Below are positions 1 through 7,066 of a stretch of 64,000 bases of DNA, piece after piece. The number at the start of each line of letters is the position of its first letter. Within the stretch, counting starts at the first letter, position 1. The notes below the pieces were generated by a model. The model did no database searches. It was not told the origin of the DNA and saw only the letters and a list, made by a program, of their open reading frames with translations. Origin of the DNA: Candidatus Stoquefichus sp. SB1. Lineage in GTDB: Bacteria > Bacillota_I > Bacilli_A > Erysipelotrichales > Coprobacillaceae. The stretch spans positions 254,172 through 318,171 of the forward strand of contig NZ_LN852694.1 of the NCBI RefSeq assembly GCF_001244545.1, in the 5' to 3' direction. Both the position numbers and the translations under genes were made by a program.

Positions 1-119
1 AGTAGAGTATTTGTAAGTAGAATAAGAAAATATGGAAGATAATGAGATTATTTATTTTTTATGTCCTTACTTGTTTAAAGGTGTCAATATAAATAAATTT
101 AGAAGAGGAAATTAAGTTT

Positions 120-422
120 TTATCAAGGACTTTATTCCTTTTTTTTCATTTGCTTATTTTGCTTTAGAACATAGTTGAACTTCATCAAGATAGTAACAGA
201 TTTTCTAGTTTTCAATTCAGTATGTTATTGTAATTGAAGTTGTAGAAAAAATAATTAACATCTGATATATCATCAAATAATTCTTTTACATTGCTTGAGA
301 CTGTAGAAAAATCAATTAAAATAACTGTCGACTTTCCTACACGTCTAGCACCTTCAATTAATAAAATAGTTTTACCATGAGAACTGTATGAATATTCTTT
401 TTTAACATCTTCATAATCGTAT
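120..422 (-). pseudogene. Decayed AAA ATPase (DUF4143-type) remnant
   Basis: Reading the minus strand from about 422 gives a stretch ending in an intact P-loop, LLIEGARRVGKST (about 327-370), then ILIDFS and KELFDDISDVNYFF. In a second frame DEVQLC (169-186) matches the Walker B and sensor region of the same family. Known members are about 400 residues with roughly a dozen residues between the P-loop and ILIDF; here those are deleted, a frameshift precedes the DEVQLC part, an in-frame TAA follows it, and no start codon remains. This is a heavily decayed host gene next to the prophage end. Bases 1-119 hold nothing I can assign. Confidence 0.6.
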
Positions 423-646
423 TATATCTAAATAAAATACTAATATTTATGGCGTACCTCCAATTTCCGCAATTCAAAAATACATAAAACCTCCAAAAAA
501 CGCAAAACATAAGAGAAAAATAACATAAACTATAAAAGTTAATCAGAATTTTAATTGTTCATTCATTTTTATAATTATGAAAAGAAAACTAGCATTAAAC
601 CACGGTTTTATAAGGTCTAATGTTAGTTAAAGTTAGTAAAAACTTA

Positions 647-673
647 TTTAAAAGTTACAAACAAGTTACAAAT
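647..673. repeat. Left prophage-end repeat (attL or integrase arm sites)
   Basis: The 27 bp at 647-673 match 39909-39935 at 26 of 27 positions in the same orientation, and each copy contains two tandem AGTTACAAA-type units. It lies immediately past the integrase stop codon. Such direct repeats at both prophage ends are either the recombined attachment core or the integrase arm-binding repeats; a short shared AAAGTTAGT lies just outside both copies. The exact crossover base cannot be fixed without the empty site. Confidence 0.6.
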
Positions 674-674
674 A

Positions 675-1829
675 TTATAGCTTTATTTTATTTATTTCTG
701 TATACAACTTGTTAATAAAAATGTCTGTATATACATCATCTGTAAGGTCATTAGATTTATGGCCAACAATTCTTTTTCTTGCAAACGGATCCATATTATA
801 AAGTTTTGCAAGTGATACAAATGTATGTCTACATGCGTAAGGAACTTTGTTATAATTCAGTTCTTTCATCAATGGCTCAAATAAATCACGATGATATTTA
901 TTTACAATATTATCACACTGTTTGATAATAAGATAATTAGGATGTTTTTCCAACAAATCTATTATAATAGGTTTAATTGTATCATGAATAGGGACTATTC
1001 TATCTCTCCCTGCCTCTGTTTTAGAGCCAGTAATCATATAAGATATCTTTCTCTTTACACCATCATCATTGCAATCTACATCTATATAAATTTTACTTGT
1101 GTCTATTTCTAGAAGTTCGTTAGGTCTGCAACCAGTAAAAATATATAATAATGCATATTTAGATTCTAATGTATTATGCTTCATAATGTTACGCACTTCG
1201 TCAACTGTAAATGATTTTCTTTTATCCGTATTATCTTCTTTTTTATCGTAACCTTTTAATGATATATCTATAAATTCAGTATAATCATCATCGCGGCTAA
1301 TATATTGATGTTTAACAGCATATTTGAAAATATCCATAGTAACACCTTTCACATGAGATAAAGTACCTGTTCCTAGTCCTGCCTCTTTAATGTTGTCAAA
1401 GATGCTTTGTAAATCGTAAAGATTAATAGTGTTTATATTTTTATTATGTATGTCTGTTAATTTATTAAACCAACTCTTTACAGAGGCTTTGTTATTTTGA
1501 AACTTATATTTTTCTTCAAAAAGAATATAAAATATTTCTTTAAATGTAAGCATATCGGGAGTGATTGATTGCATGACTTGTTCGGTCAAATCCTGATCCA
1601 ATGAATTTGCTTGAGTTGCATTAATTTTCTTTTTCTTCATGAGAGTATATAGTTTTATAAAATCCTCTGCTTCTTCTCTTGTCTCAAAGTACGCAATATA
1701 TTTTTGTTTTTGCGAATAAGACATTTCTACAGTTTCACGGATCGCAAAAGGTTTAGAACGATTGCCTTTTAATTGTGTTATAGATAACGCACCATTAGCA
1801 CGTCTTTTGAGTTTTCTTTTCTTAGGCAT
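675..1829 (-). CDS. int: Phage tyrosine integrase
   Basis: Site-specific tyrosine recombinase that would integrate and excise the prophage. The C-terminal catalytic domain shows the expected set: Arg in TGCRPNEL (about residue 237), the ACRHTF box (about 335), VGHKS (about 355) and the nucleophile Tyr in DDVYTD (about 366). The N-terminal third is a basic arm-binding type region followed by a SAM-like core-binding domain. An ATG at 1838 lies directly against the AGAAAGG ribosome site; the next ATG at 1829 has proper 9-nt spacing and starts MPKKRK, so it is preferred. Gene end and prophage end repeat almost touch, the usual integrase-next-to-attL layout. Confidence 0.93.
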   Translation of the reverse strand: MPKKRKLKRRANGALSITQLKGNRSKPFAIRETVEMSYSQKQKYIAYFETREEAEDFIKLYTLMKKKKINATQANSLDQDLTEQVMQSITPDMLTFKEIFYILFEEKYKFQNNKASVKSWFNKLTDIHNKNINTINLYDLQSIFDNIKEAGLGTGTLSHVKGVTMDIFKYAVKHQYISRDDDYTEFIDISLKGYDKKEDNTDKRKSFTVDEVRNIMKHNTLESKYALLYIFTGCRPNELLEIDTSKIYIDVDCNDDGVKRKISYMITGSKTEAGRDRIVPIHDTIKPIIIDLLEKHPNYLIIKQCDNIVNKYHRDLFEPLMKELNYNKVPYACRHTFVSLAKLYNMDPFARKRIVGHKSNDLTDDVYTDIFINKLYTEINKIKL

Positions 1830-1855
1830 ATACAACATCCTTTCTTTTTAAAACC

Positions 1856-1884
1856 TTGTACACGCCCGATAAATATGCTAAAAT
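1856..1884 (+). promoter_or_regulatory. Extended -10 promoter for a small RNA
   Basis: TTGTAC (1856-1861), a 17-bp spacer and TAAAAT (1879-1884) preceded by TG at 1876-1877 form a good sigma-A extended -10 promoter. It points rightward, away from the integrase start and into a region with no rightward gene, which supports a non-coding transcript ending at the hairpin and T-run near 1985. Confidence 0.55.
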
Positions 1885-1889
1885 TGGGT

Positions 1890-1985
1890 ATGTAAAAGGA
1901 TATCCTTAATAACGTTAAATTCTTTTTACATTAGAGATATTACCAGTATCTCTTTGGCACATGTTACCAGCATGTGTCTTTTTTT
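1890..1985 (+). ncRNA. Candidate small RNA with twin TTACCAG-loop hairpins
   Basis: About 95 nt between a strong promoter and an intrinsic terminator. Three stems are visible: TGTAAAA (1891-1897) with TTTTACA (1924-1930); AGAGATA/TATCTCT (1933-1953); and CACATG/CATGTG (1958-1976), followed by a run of T. The last two hairpins have unrelated stems but exactly the same 7-nt loop, TTACCAG (1940-1946 and 1964-1970), which suggests selection on the loop. No ribosome site or useful reading frame occurs. It is convergent with the gene ending at 1984 and divergent from the integrase. Function is unknown; I do not recognise the family. Confidence 0.5.
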
Positions 1986-2547
1986 ATATTCCTAATAATT
2001 CTTTTTTCTTTATCTCAAATTCCTCTTGAGTAATGATTCCCATGTCTAATAATTCTTTTACTTTTTTTAGTTCTTCGTAATTATCAAAAGAAGTATTATT
2101 CGAAGTTTGATTAGAGCTAATTGATTTTGCTTTATTGATAGCATTTGTAATATTCTGCATAACTGTGTGATTGTTACAATCGATTATCAACATTTCTGTT
2201 ATACCTTTTATTCTTAATTTTCCATATCCAGCAAGTGGCGTTGTCTTACTATCAATGGAGGTTATATCGCTAATATTTATTTGTTTAAATATCACTTGCA
2301 TTAATACCTTTTGGCAAAACATAATTCTTTTATTAGTAACCACAACAATTCCAGATGTTTTATTTTTCATTGAAAGATTGTTTATATTTAATTTGTCATC
2401 ATTACTATTGTTTTCTATATTGCATGTTGTAGCATAAATAGGATTTTCATCTATTTCCATTAATTCATCTAAATATTTTGCTGCGGACTTCATCATACCA
2501 ATTTTTTGATTGTTTTTTTCATAAATTTTAATTATAGTATCCTTCAT
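1984..2547 (-). CDS. PH-like and SHOCT domain protein
   Basis: 187 residues. The middle (about 65-140) reads GIVVVTNKRIMFCQK and LRIKGITEMLII, the pattern of bacterial PH-like (YokE/bPH) domains. The C-terminus (about 155-187), EELKKVKELLDMGIITQEEF, is a clear SHOCT domain, a short module usually found at the ends of proteins and thought to aid oligomerisation. The preceding gene ends 9 bp upstream on the same strand, so the two are probably co-transcribed. Position between integrase and repressor is where temperate phages carry superinfection-exclusion and defence genes. Specific function unknown. Confidence 0.75.
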   Translation of the reverse strand: MKDTIIKIYEKNNQKIGMMKSAAKYLDELMEIDENPIYATTCNIENNSNDDKLNINNLSMKNKTSGIVVVTNKRIMFCQKVLMQVIFKQINISDITSIDSKTTPLAGYGKLRIKGITEMLIIDCNNHTVMQNITNAINKAKSISSNQTSNNTSFDNYEELKKVKELLDMGIITQEEFEIKKKELLGI

Positions 2548-2556
2548 AATAATCTC

Positions 2557-3717
2557 CTATTCACTGGTCATGAAATTTTCAATAATATAATTACCATCCC
2601 ATAAAACAACATTACTTTTACTAGATAATTCTATTGCCTGTCTTGTGAAACTACTGTTAGTCGCTACTATACCGATATTACAATTATAATATTCTTTTCC
2701 ACCTAATACCTCTTGAATAGCAGAAACTCCAATAGGCGATGAATAAAATTTACATTGTATTGCATACTTTATGTTATCTTTTTCTGCTATTATATCAGCA
2801 CCAAAATCATTAGATTTTTGAGTTATATATGATTTGTAACCAATTTTATTTAATAATGTTGATAAGAAAACTTCAAATTCTAAACCATTGGATATTTTTT
2901 CGTATTCTTTATAAATATTTGAATCATATATTTTGCTAAAAGTGTCATATACATCATCTTGTTTATATACAAAATCATAATTGACTGAAATATTTGATAA
3001 AATATATTTTCCATCACTCATCACAATCACATTATTAGTTAGAAGTTCTTCTATTGTATGATCGTACTGATATTCATTAAGGGATAATAGGTCCATAAAA
3101 TATTCCTTGTCTACATATCCTTTTGTTTTAATAGTATTATAGAAAATATTTATGTAACGATTTGAAGACGTAATTACTTTATCTTTAAAAATGTTAATAT
3201 CATAATCATATTGATAGTTACTAATATAATATTCTTTCCATAGTACTTCACGTGGAAGTGCTCGTATCTGTGGACCGATAACACCTTCTTTTTCTAAGTT
3301 ATCGATAATTCTAGCAGATAGATTATAGCCTATATTGAATTTTCTTTGCAATGATGACGTGCTTGCCATTTGAGTTTGAATAATAAATTTCTTACATTCT
3401 TCATATAATTTTAATTCATCTTTTTCATAAAAATTGATAGCAGTGTATGCATCATTGCTTTCATTAGATATATCATTAAATTCTGTATTAATTAAAGAAT
3501 AACTTAAATCATCATCAAAATTCATCTCTTTTTCTATATGCGTTTTACTTTTTATATATTTGTATATTTTAGGTATTATATATTTAATAGACATGAATAT
3601 TAGATATATAATGCCAGCATAGAAAAATATACTAATTAATATAATTCCAAAAGATATACATAAGATTAATTTAATAAAACTTAGCTTTTCTTTTTTTGGA
3701 TGAGCATATACTCTCAA
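2557..3717 (-). CDS. Membrane-anchored Mrr-type nuclease with winged helix
   Basis: 386 residues with three parts. The N-terminus has one or two hydrophobic segments (about 14-46), predicting membrane anchoring. Residues about 108-160 resemble the FtsK gamma winged helix (STSSLQRKFNIGYNLSARIIDNL type pattern). The C-terminus (about 280-380) is an Mrr_cat restriction-endonuclease fold with Asp in NDFGADIIA and the QCKFY motif, the D...QxK signature. Nuclease residues look intact. It heads a two-gene unit with the PH-SHOCT protein. Mrr-like proteins cut modified or foreign DNA, so a prophage-borne defence or exclusion role is plausible, though not demonstrated. Confidence 0.78.
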   Translation of the reverse strand: MRVYAHPKKEKLSFIKLILCISFGIILISIFFYAGIIYLIFMSIKYIIPKIYKYIKSKTHIEKEMNFDDDLSYSLINTEFNDISNESNDAYTAINFYEKDELKLYEECKKFIIQTQMASTSSLQRKFNIGYNLSARIIDNLEKEGVIGPQIRALPREVLWKEYYISNYQYDYDINIFKDKVITSSNRYINIFYNTIKTKGYVDKEYFMDLLSLNEYQYDHTIEELLTNNVIVMSDGKYILSNISVNYDFVYKQDDVYDTFSKIYDSNIYKEYEKISNGLEFEVFLSTLLNKIGYKSYITQKSNDFGADIIAEKDNIKYAIQCKFYSSPIGVSAIQEVLGGKEYYNCNIGIVATNSSFTRQAIELSSKSNVVLWDGNYIIENFMTSE

Positions 3718-3807
3718 GTAAAATCGCCTCTCTTTTCTTTGCCAATGTAAAAATAAATTTTTTGTGAGATTACTTTATATCTAACTATTTAATTATTCCT
3801 TCACAAA

Positions 3808-4101
3808 CTAATTTTCGGTCTCTTTACACAGTTGTTCTAAATTCTTTATAATTTTCGTTATTGTATTATAGTGAAGTTCCTTGTTCTCATCTTCGTATAT
3901 GAAGTTGTTTCTTAATATATTAATAATATTTCCATATAACTCCATCTGATGTTGAATATATTTTTTATTAACAATTACTAAATATGTGTTGTTTTTATAG
4001 TATGCAAAACCTTTCATATTGCTATAAGGCATATTTATAGGTCTGTATACTATTTTATGTTTCTTTAAAAATTCCTCAATACTATCATTACTAAAATACA
4101 T
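3808..4101 (-). CDS. Degenerate ImmA-like protein
   Basis: 97 residues from the ATG at 4101, which has GAAGGG six bases upstream; a TTG at 4161 lacks such a site. The pattern MKGFAYYKNNTYLVIVNKKYIQHQMELYG resembles the region before the zinc motif of small phage ImmA/IrrE-type peptidases, and it sits directly downstream of two repressors, the usual ImmA position. Where the HExxH helix should be, the sequence reads YGNIINILRNN, with no zinc-binding histidines. It is therefore either a non-catalytic relative or unrelated. Assignment is tentative. Confidence 0.4.
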   Translation of the reverse strand: MYFSNDSIEEFLKKHKIVYRPINMPYSNMKGFAYYKNNTYLVIVNKKYIQHQMELYGNIINILRNNFIYEDENKELHYNTITKIIKNLEQLCKETEN

Positions 4102-4171
4102 TAATATCCCTTCAATCTTTTTTATTGTGTCAGCAATTCTTTTGGTCAAAGTACACAACAACTTTAAAGAT

Positions 4172-4591
4172 TTAGTCCAAATCTCTTATTATTTTTAAAA
4201 TTTGATACACCTCCTCGACAGATAAATCTTTATCCTCATCTAGCAATATCATTAGACTATTATTTTCGATAATTTCTTTATAGAGTTCTATTAATTCATA
4301 CTCATTTTTTTCTTCTAAAAATTTAATTACGAGTTCTTCTTTATTCAAGTTTTTTTTATCTCCTATAACATATTTTGCGTTTAGTTTTGCTTTTTCTAAA
4401 ACATTTATCTTATCAACCTCTAATATATCACATATCTTTTCAAGAACAGTTGATCCTATTCTTTTACCGTTTTCATAATCTAATAAAGTATCTTGATCAA
4501 TGTCAAGTTTGCAAGATAGATACTGTACAGACATACCTTTACTTATTCTAATCTCTTTTAATATCCTACCAATTTCTTTATTTAGGTTCAT
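4172..4591 (-). CDS. XRE-family repressor paralog
   Basis: 139 residues; ATG 4591 has a GGTGAC site and overlaps the stop of the upstream repressor gene by 14 bases, so translation is probably coupled. Residues 1-65 form a lambda-type HTH (EIGRILKEIRISKGMSVQYL and LLDYENGKR). The C-terminus, LYKEIIENNSLMILLDEDK, matches the same region of the neighbouring repressor (LYKELINNESLILLMDKAT), so the two arose by duplication. It may form mixed multimers with its paralog or tune immunity. Confidence 0.8.
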   Translation of the reverse strand: MNLNKEIGRILKEIRISKGMSVQYLSCKLDIDQDTLLDYENGKRIGSTVLEKICDILEVDKINVLEKAKLNAKYVIGDKKNLNKEELVIKFLEEKNEYELIELYKEIIENNSLMILLDEDKDLSVEEVYQILKIIRDLD

Positions 4592-5030
4592 CTTTGTCAC
4601 CGAATGTTTCTTTTTCAAATGCATCAGCAATTCTTATTAAGTTTGCGACATCTGCTGGTTTTAATTTGGTTGCTTTATCCATTAGCAATATTAAACTTTC
4701 GTTGTTAATAAGTTCTTTGTATAAGTCAACAAGATGTCCGCCTTCATGTTCCATTAGATATTTAATGTTTTCATCATATCCTTCTTTTAATGCATCAGGA
4801 TTGTTTTCTAGGTTTTTAAAGTATTGATCTTGTTTCCAACCAGTTAAATAATTCATATCGACATTAAAATAGTCAGCGATAATTTCAAGAGTTTCAAAGT
4901 TTGGTTCGCGTTTTCCTTGTTCATAATTAGCTAAAGTACTTCTTCCTATTTTTAGTTCGTCAGATAATTCCTGCTGAGATAAATTCATACTAGTACGAAG
5001 TTGCTTTAATCTTTCTCCAAAAACACCCAT
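4578..5030 (-). CDS. CI-like prophage repressor
   Basis: 150 residues. Residues 1-66 are a textbook XRE HTH: GERLKQLRTSMNLSQQELSDEL and GRSTLANYEQGKR. The rest is a short helical dimerisation region ending in LMDKATKLKPADVANLIRIA. There is no LexA/CI-type Ser-Lys autoprotease domain, so induction probably uses another route, classically an ImmA-type peptidase, although the ImmA-like neighbour lacks the zinc motif. It is transcribed leftward from the divergent operator region and most likely represses the rightward early promoter and its own. Confidence 0.88.
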   Translation of the reverse strand: MGVFGERLKQLRTSMNLSQQELSDELKIGRSTLANYEQGKREPNFETLEIIADYFNVDMNYLTGWKQDQYFKNLENNPDALKEGYDENIKYLMEHEGGHLVDLYKELINNESLILLMDKATKLKPADVANLIRIADAFEKETFGDKDEPK

Positions 5031-5055
5031 AATCTCACCTCTTTTCTATATTATA

Positions 5056-5153
5056 ACACATTGCGTGTCATAATCAACACAAAAATGTTTCAAAATGTGT
5101 TGACACATAATGAAACAAGTGGTATTATACATACGTAGACACAAATCGAAACA
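5056..5153. promoter_or_regulatory. Lysis-lysogeny operator and divergent promoters
   Basis: Three 15-bp sites fit ACACANNNNGAAACA: 5086-5100 (reverse orientation), 5103-5117 and 5139-5153. A related sequence lies near 5057-5067. The rightward promoter is TTGACA (5100-5105), 17 bp, TATTAT (5123-5128), so its -35 overlaps a site and another lies just downstream. A leftward promoter (TTGATT, 16 bp, TATAAT, reading toward the repressor) overlaps the 5057-5067 element. This is a compact genetic switch in which repressor and Cro should compete. Confidence 0.8.
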
Positions 5154-5170
5154 AAAAAGGAGGTGATAAA

Positions 5171-5377
5171 ATGCCAAGCAATGTTATGATAGGTGAAAGA
5201 TTGAGAAATTTAAGGTTAAAAAAAGGAATAACTCAATCTAAAGTTGCTCAATCAATTGGAGTATCGTTATCGGCAATTACGAACTATGAATTAGGAGTAA
5301 GAATTCCGAGGGATGAAGTTAAAATTAAATTAGCTAGTTTTTATGGTTTAACAGTTGAAGAAATTTTTTTTAATTAA
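5171..5377 (+). CDS. Cro-like XRE transcriptional regulator
   Basis: 68 residues, essentially one HTH domain: GERLRNLRLKKGITQSKVAQ, then SAITNYELGVRIPRDEV. It has an AAAGGAGGTGAT ribosome site and is the first gene rightward from the operator. Size and place fit Cro, which would shut off repressor synthesis during lytic growth. A further palindromic copy of the operator half-site (TGTTTC/GAAACA, 5380-5396) follows the stop codon. Confidence 0.85.
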   Translation: MPSNVMIGERLRNLRLKKGITQSKVAQSIGVSLSAITNYELGVRIPRDEVKIKLASFYGLTVEEIFFN

Positions 5378-5379
5378 TA

Positions 5380-5396
5380 TGTTTCAATATGAAACA
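5380..5396. promoter_or_regulatory. Palindromic downstream operator
   Basis: A perfect 17-bp dyad, TGTTTCAATATGAAACA, built from the GAAACA half of the operators found 230-300 bp upstream. It lies three bases after the cro stop and could let the repressor or Cro control read-through into the early genes. Confidence 0.5.
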
Positions 5397-5418
5397 GAAA
5401 AAGAGAAAGGAGTAGATT

Positions 5419-5454
5419 ATGAATAAAAAGAGCATCCACATAGGATACTCATAG
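5419..5454 (+). other. Possible leader peptide with hairpin
   Basis: An 11-codon frame (MNKKSIHIGYS) follows a good AAAGGAG site. Its body contains the hairpin GAGCATCC/GGATACTC (5430-5450) with one mispair. There is no T-run, so it is not a simple terminator. It may be an attenuation-type leader for the following early genes, or only the 5' trace of a lost gene. Confidence 0.25.
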
Positions 5455-5583
5455 GAATTGCTGACCACATATATTATACCAAATTTTACCACATTATTAT
5501 TTGTTAATATTTGGTAATTGTCGAATTTTAGCGAAATATGTTTGTCAAACTATTCAATACAAATTAGAAAGGAAGTGAATGTT

Positions 5584-5793
5584 ATTAATAAACACAATAA
5601 AGTTAAAATGTATTCAAATGGAACTTGTATGCACATTAGTATAGATGGTGTTGAGTTAAACCATGTATTATTAGCAGAAATAAAAAAAGGTGGATCATAT
5701 CCAAAACTATTATTAGAAATTGAATGTGATATTGAAACACTGAATAAAGATGAATATAGAAAGTGTGTTTTAGATAAACACACTAATGATTGA
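5584..5793 (+). CDS. Small phage protein, unknown
   Basis: About 70 residues, INKHNKVKMYSNGT then HISIDGVELNHVLLAEI, with a beta-rich look. The frame is open from a TTG at 5518, but the only good ribosome site (AAAGGAAGTGA, 5568-5578) serves an ATT codon at 5584, so an ATT start is likely. No family recognised. It is convergent with the next gene; the two share their last 11 bases. Confidence 0.5.
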   Translation: MNKHNKVKMYSNGTCMHISIDGVELNHVLLAEIKKGGSYPKLLLEIECDIETLNKDEYRKCVLDKHTND

Positions 5794-6106
5794 GTTTTGA
5801 AACAAAGCTAACCAAATCTTTTATTCCATTCTTAAATCTTTTCTGCATATAAACGATTGCTTCATCAGTAATAATGAAGTTACCTATTATATCTTGAGCA
5901 ATAAGATTTTGTTTATTAAGTTCTTCTAAATAATATTCATAATCTCCACCATTAAACTCAAGTAGAAATGATTCAACAGAACCTAGTTCATCATTTGAAA
6001 ATGATTGAGCGACTTCTTTTGAAATGTTGTTGGATAAACGTGTTAAGTAATGTTTGTATATTTCACAAAGAAGTTTATCAGACATTGTTGTTAATTCAAC
6101 AGACAT
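5783..6106 (-). CDS. Hypothetical winged-helix-like prophage protein
   Basis: 107 residues from ATG 6106, preceded by AAAGGAGGTGATTAT; the upstream in-frame ATG at 6124 has no site. The sequence is helical with a small beta pair, NLIAQDIIGNFIITDEAIVYM, as in winged-helix proteins. It is the only leftward gene inside the early region and so probably is expressed in the lysogen or under separate control. Function unknown. Confidence 0.6.
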   Translation of the reverse strand: MSVELTTMSDKLLCEIYKHYLTRLSNNISKEVAQSFSNDELGSVESFLLEFNGGDYEYYLEELNKQNLIAQDIIGNFIITDEAIVYMQKRFKNGIKDLVSFVSKLNH

Positions 6107-6184
6107 ATAATCACCTCCTTTCAAACTGATTATATCACGAAAAGAGGGTGAGAGTTATTTAAAACAGAAAGGAGGTGATAACAA

Positions 6185-6418
6185 TTGGTTGCCGAAATTG
6201 AAGAAATTAGTGTACAAGAAGCTGCTAAAGCATTGCATAAAGGTGAACAGTTTGTAAGACAGGCAATTATAAATGGTAGTCTACCAGGTGCTTACGCAAA
6301 AGTTCGAGAGCGTACAAATTTCTTTATACCAAAAAAAGCGTTTTATGACTTTGCTGAACGTTTTGTTCGTAAAGAAAAAGAGCCATTGCCGCAAACAATG
6401 ACTCAAGAGATTAAATGA
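6185..6418 (+). CDS. Excisionase-like HTH protein
   Basis: 77 residues starting at a TTG with GGAGGTG seven bases upstream. ISVQEAAKALHKGEQFVRQAI is the winged-helix pattern of excisionases and MerR-type DNA-binding modules, followed by a basic linker and wing (VRERTNFFIPKKAFYDF). Size and place in the early region suit an Xis or a small early regulator. The substrate sites were not identified, so the excisionase role is inferred. Confidence 0.65.
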   Translation: MVAEIEEISVQEAAKALHKGEQFVRQAIINGSLPGAYAKVRERTNFFIPKKAFYDFAERFVRKEKEPLPQTMTQEIK

Positions 6419-6431
6419 ATATCAAATATTT

Positions 6432-6454
6432 AATCGCTTATATTGTAAGCGATT
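6432..6454 (+). other. Perfect intergenic hairpin
   Basis: AATCGCTTA and TAAGCGATT pair perfectly around a 5-nt loop. No T-run follows; the next gene's ribosome site starts within a few bases. This is more like an RNA processing or translation-control element than a terminator. Confidence 0.4.
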
Positions 6455-6469
6455 GGAAAGGAAAAGTAA

Positions 6470-6820
6470 ATGAAAATTAATGAAAACAGTGTATATCATG
6501 GCTTTGTTTTATATGAAGTTATAGATATGAGTAACTGGTGTAAGAAGAAAACTATTTTAAAGTTATTAGAACAAAGTGGTAACAAGATGAATGAAAGAGT
6601 ATTTAGAGGTCTTGTTGCCTATAACAATATTTTATTTGCAGAAGGACAAAGAGAATTATATATCGCACATAGTAATGAGTATGGGTATATTGCTACTCTT
6701 GATGAAAACATTATAAGAGCAAGTACAGCCGATTTAAGGGCACGTGCTTATGACATGCTTTCAAAGGCAAATATGACAGAGAAGCAACTTTCAAAGAGAG
6801 GATATGATCCTTTGTTATGA
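6470..6820 (+). CDS. Conserved-looking early phage protein, unknown
   Basis: 116 residues, AAAGGAAAAG ribosome site. A short N-terminal beta segment (VYHGFVLYEVIDMS) leads into a mainly helical body ending KANMTEKQLSKRGYDPLL. No recognised motif. Its stop overlaps the start of the next small membrane protein (ATGA). Confidence 0.55.
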   Translation: MKINENSVYHGFVLYEVIDMSNWCKKKTILKLLEQSGNKMNERVFRGLVAYNNILFAEGQRELYIAHSNEYGYIATLDENIIRASTADLRARAYDMLSKANMTEKQLSKRGYDPLL

Positions 6821-6972
6821 AAGAAAGAATAAGTTTAATGTTAATGATATTCTTTACTGTAATTTTGTTCTTGTCAAACTTCGTTGAATGTTCTATGAAT
6901 GTTCAATTAATTATTGTAATGGTTATGATTAGTTCGTTTATAAGTTTTGAGAGGTGTCTAAATGGAAGATAA
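6817..6972 (+). CDS. Small two-segment membrane protein
   Basis: 51 residues, with an ATGA overlap with the preceding gene. Two hydrophobic stretches (about 7-22, LMLMIFFTVILFLSNF, and about 28-43) separated by one acidic residue suggest an inner-membrane hairpin. Its last bases overlap the next small gene. Unknown function. Confidence 0.5.
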   Translation: MKERISLMLMIFFTVILFLSNFVECSMNVQLIIVMVMISSFISFERCLNGR

Positions 6973-7066
6973 TACATATTTAATAATACGCATTGTATGT
7001 TATTGGATAATAGCAATTACAACGTTCTTGTTAGTTTTATATTTAAAAATGAAAGAGGTGTGTTAA
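6962..7066 (+). CDS. Single-pass membrane microprotein
   Basis: 34 residues with one transmembrane helix (about 6-28) and a GAGAGGTG site before ATG. It ends directly against the next ATG (TAA then ATG), so the small genes here are tightly coupled. Unknown function. Confidence 0.45.
   Translation: MEDNTYLIIRIVCYWIIAITTFLLVLYLKMKEVC

Noticed and set aside
571-600. attL core at the TAATTATGA shared with 39967-39985
   Set aside because: Only nine AT-rich bases match and the surrounding sequence does not; the 27-bp repeats are a far better candidate.
1930-1990. The twin hairpins as terminator of the leftward PH-SHOCT gene
   Set aside because: On the minus strand no T-run follows either hairpin, while on the plus strand the last one is followed by a T-rich tract and preceded by a promoter.
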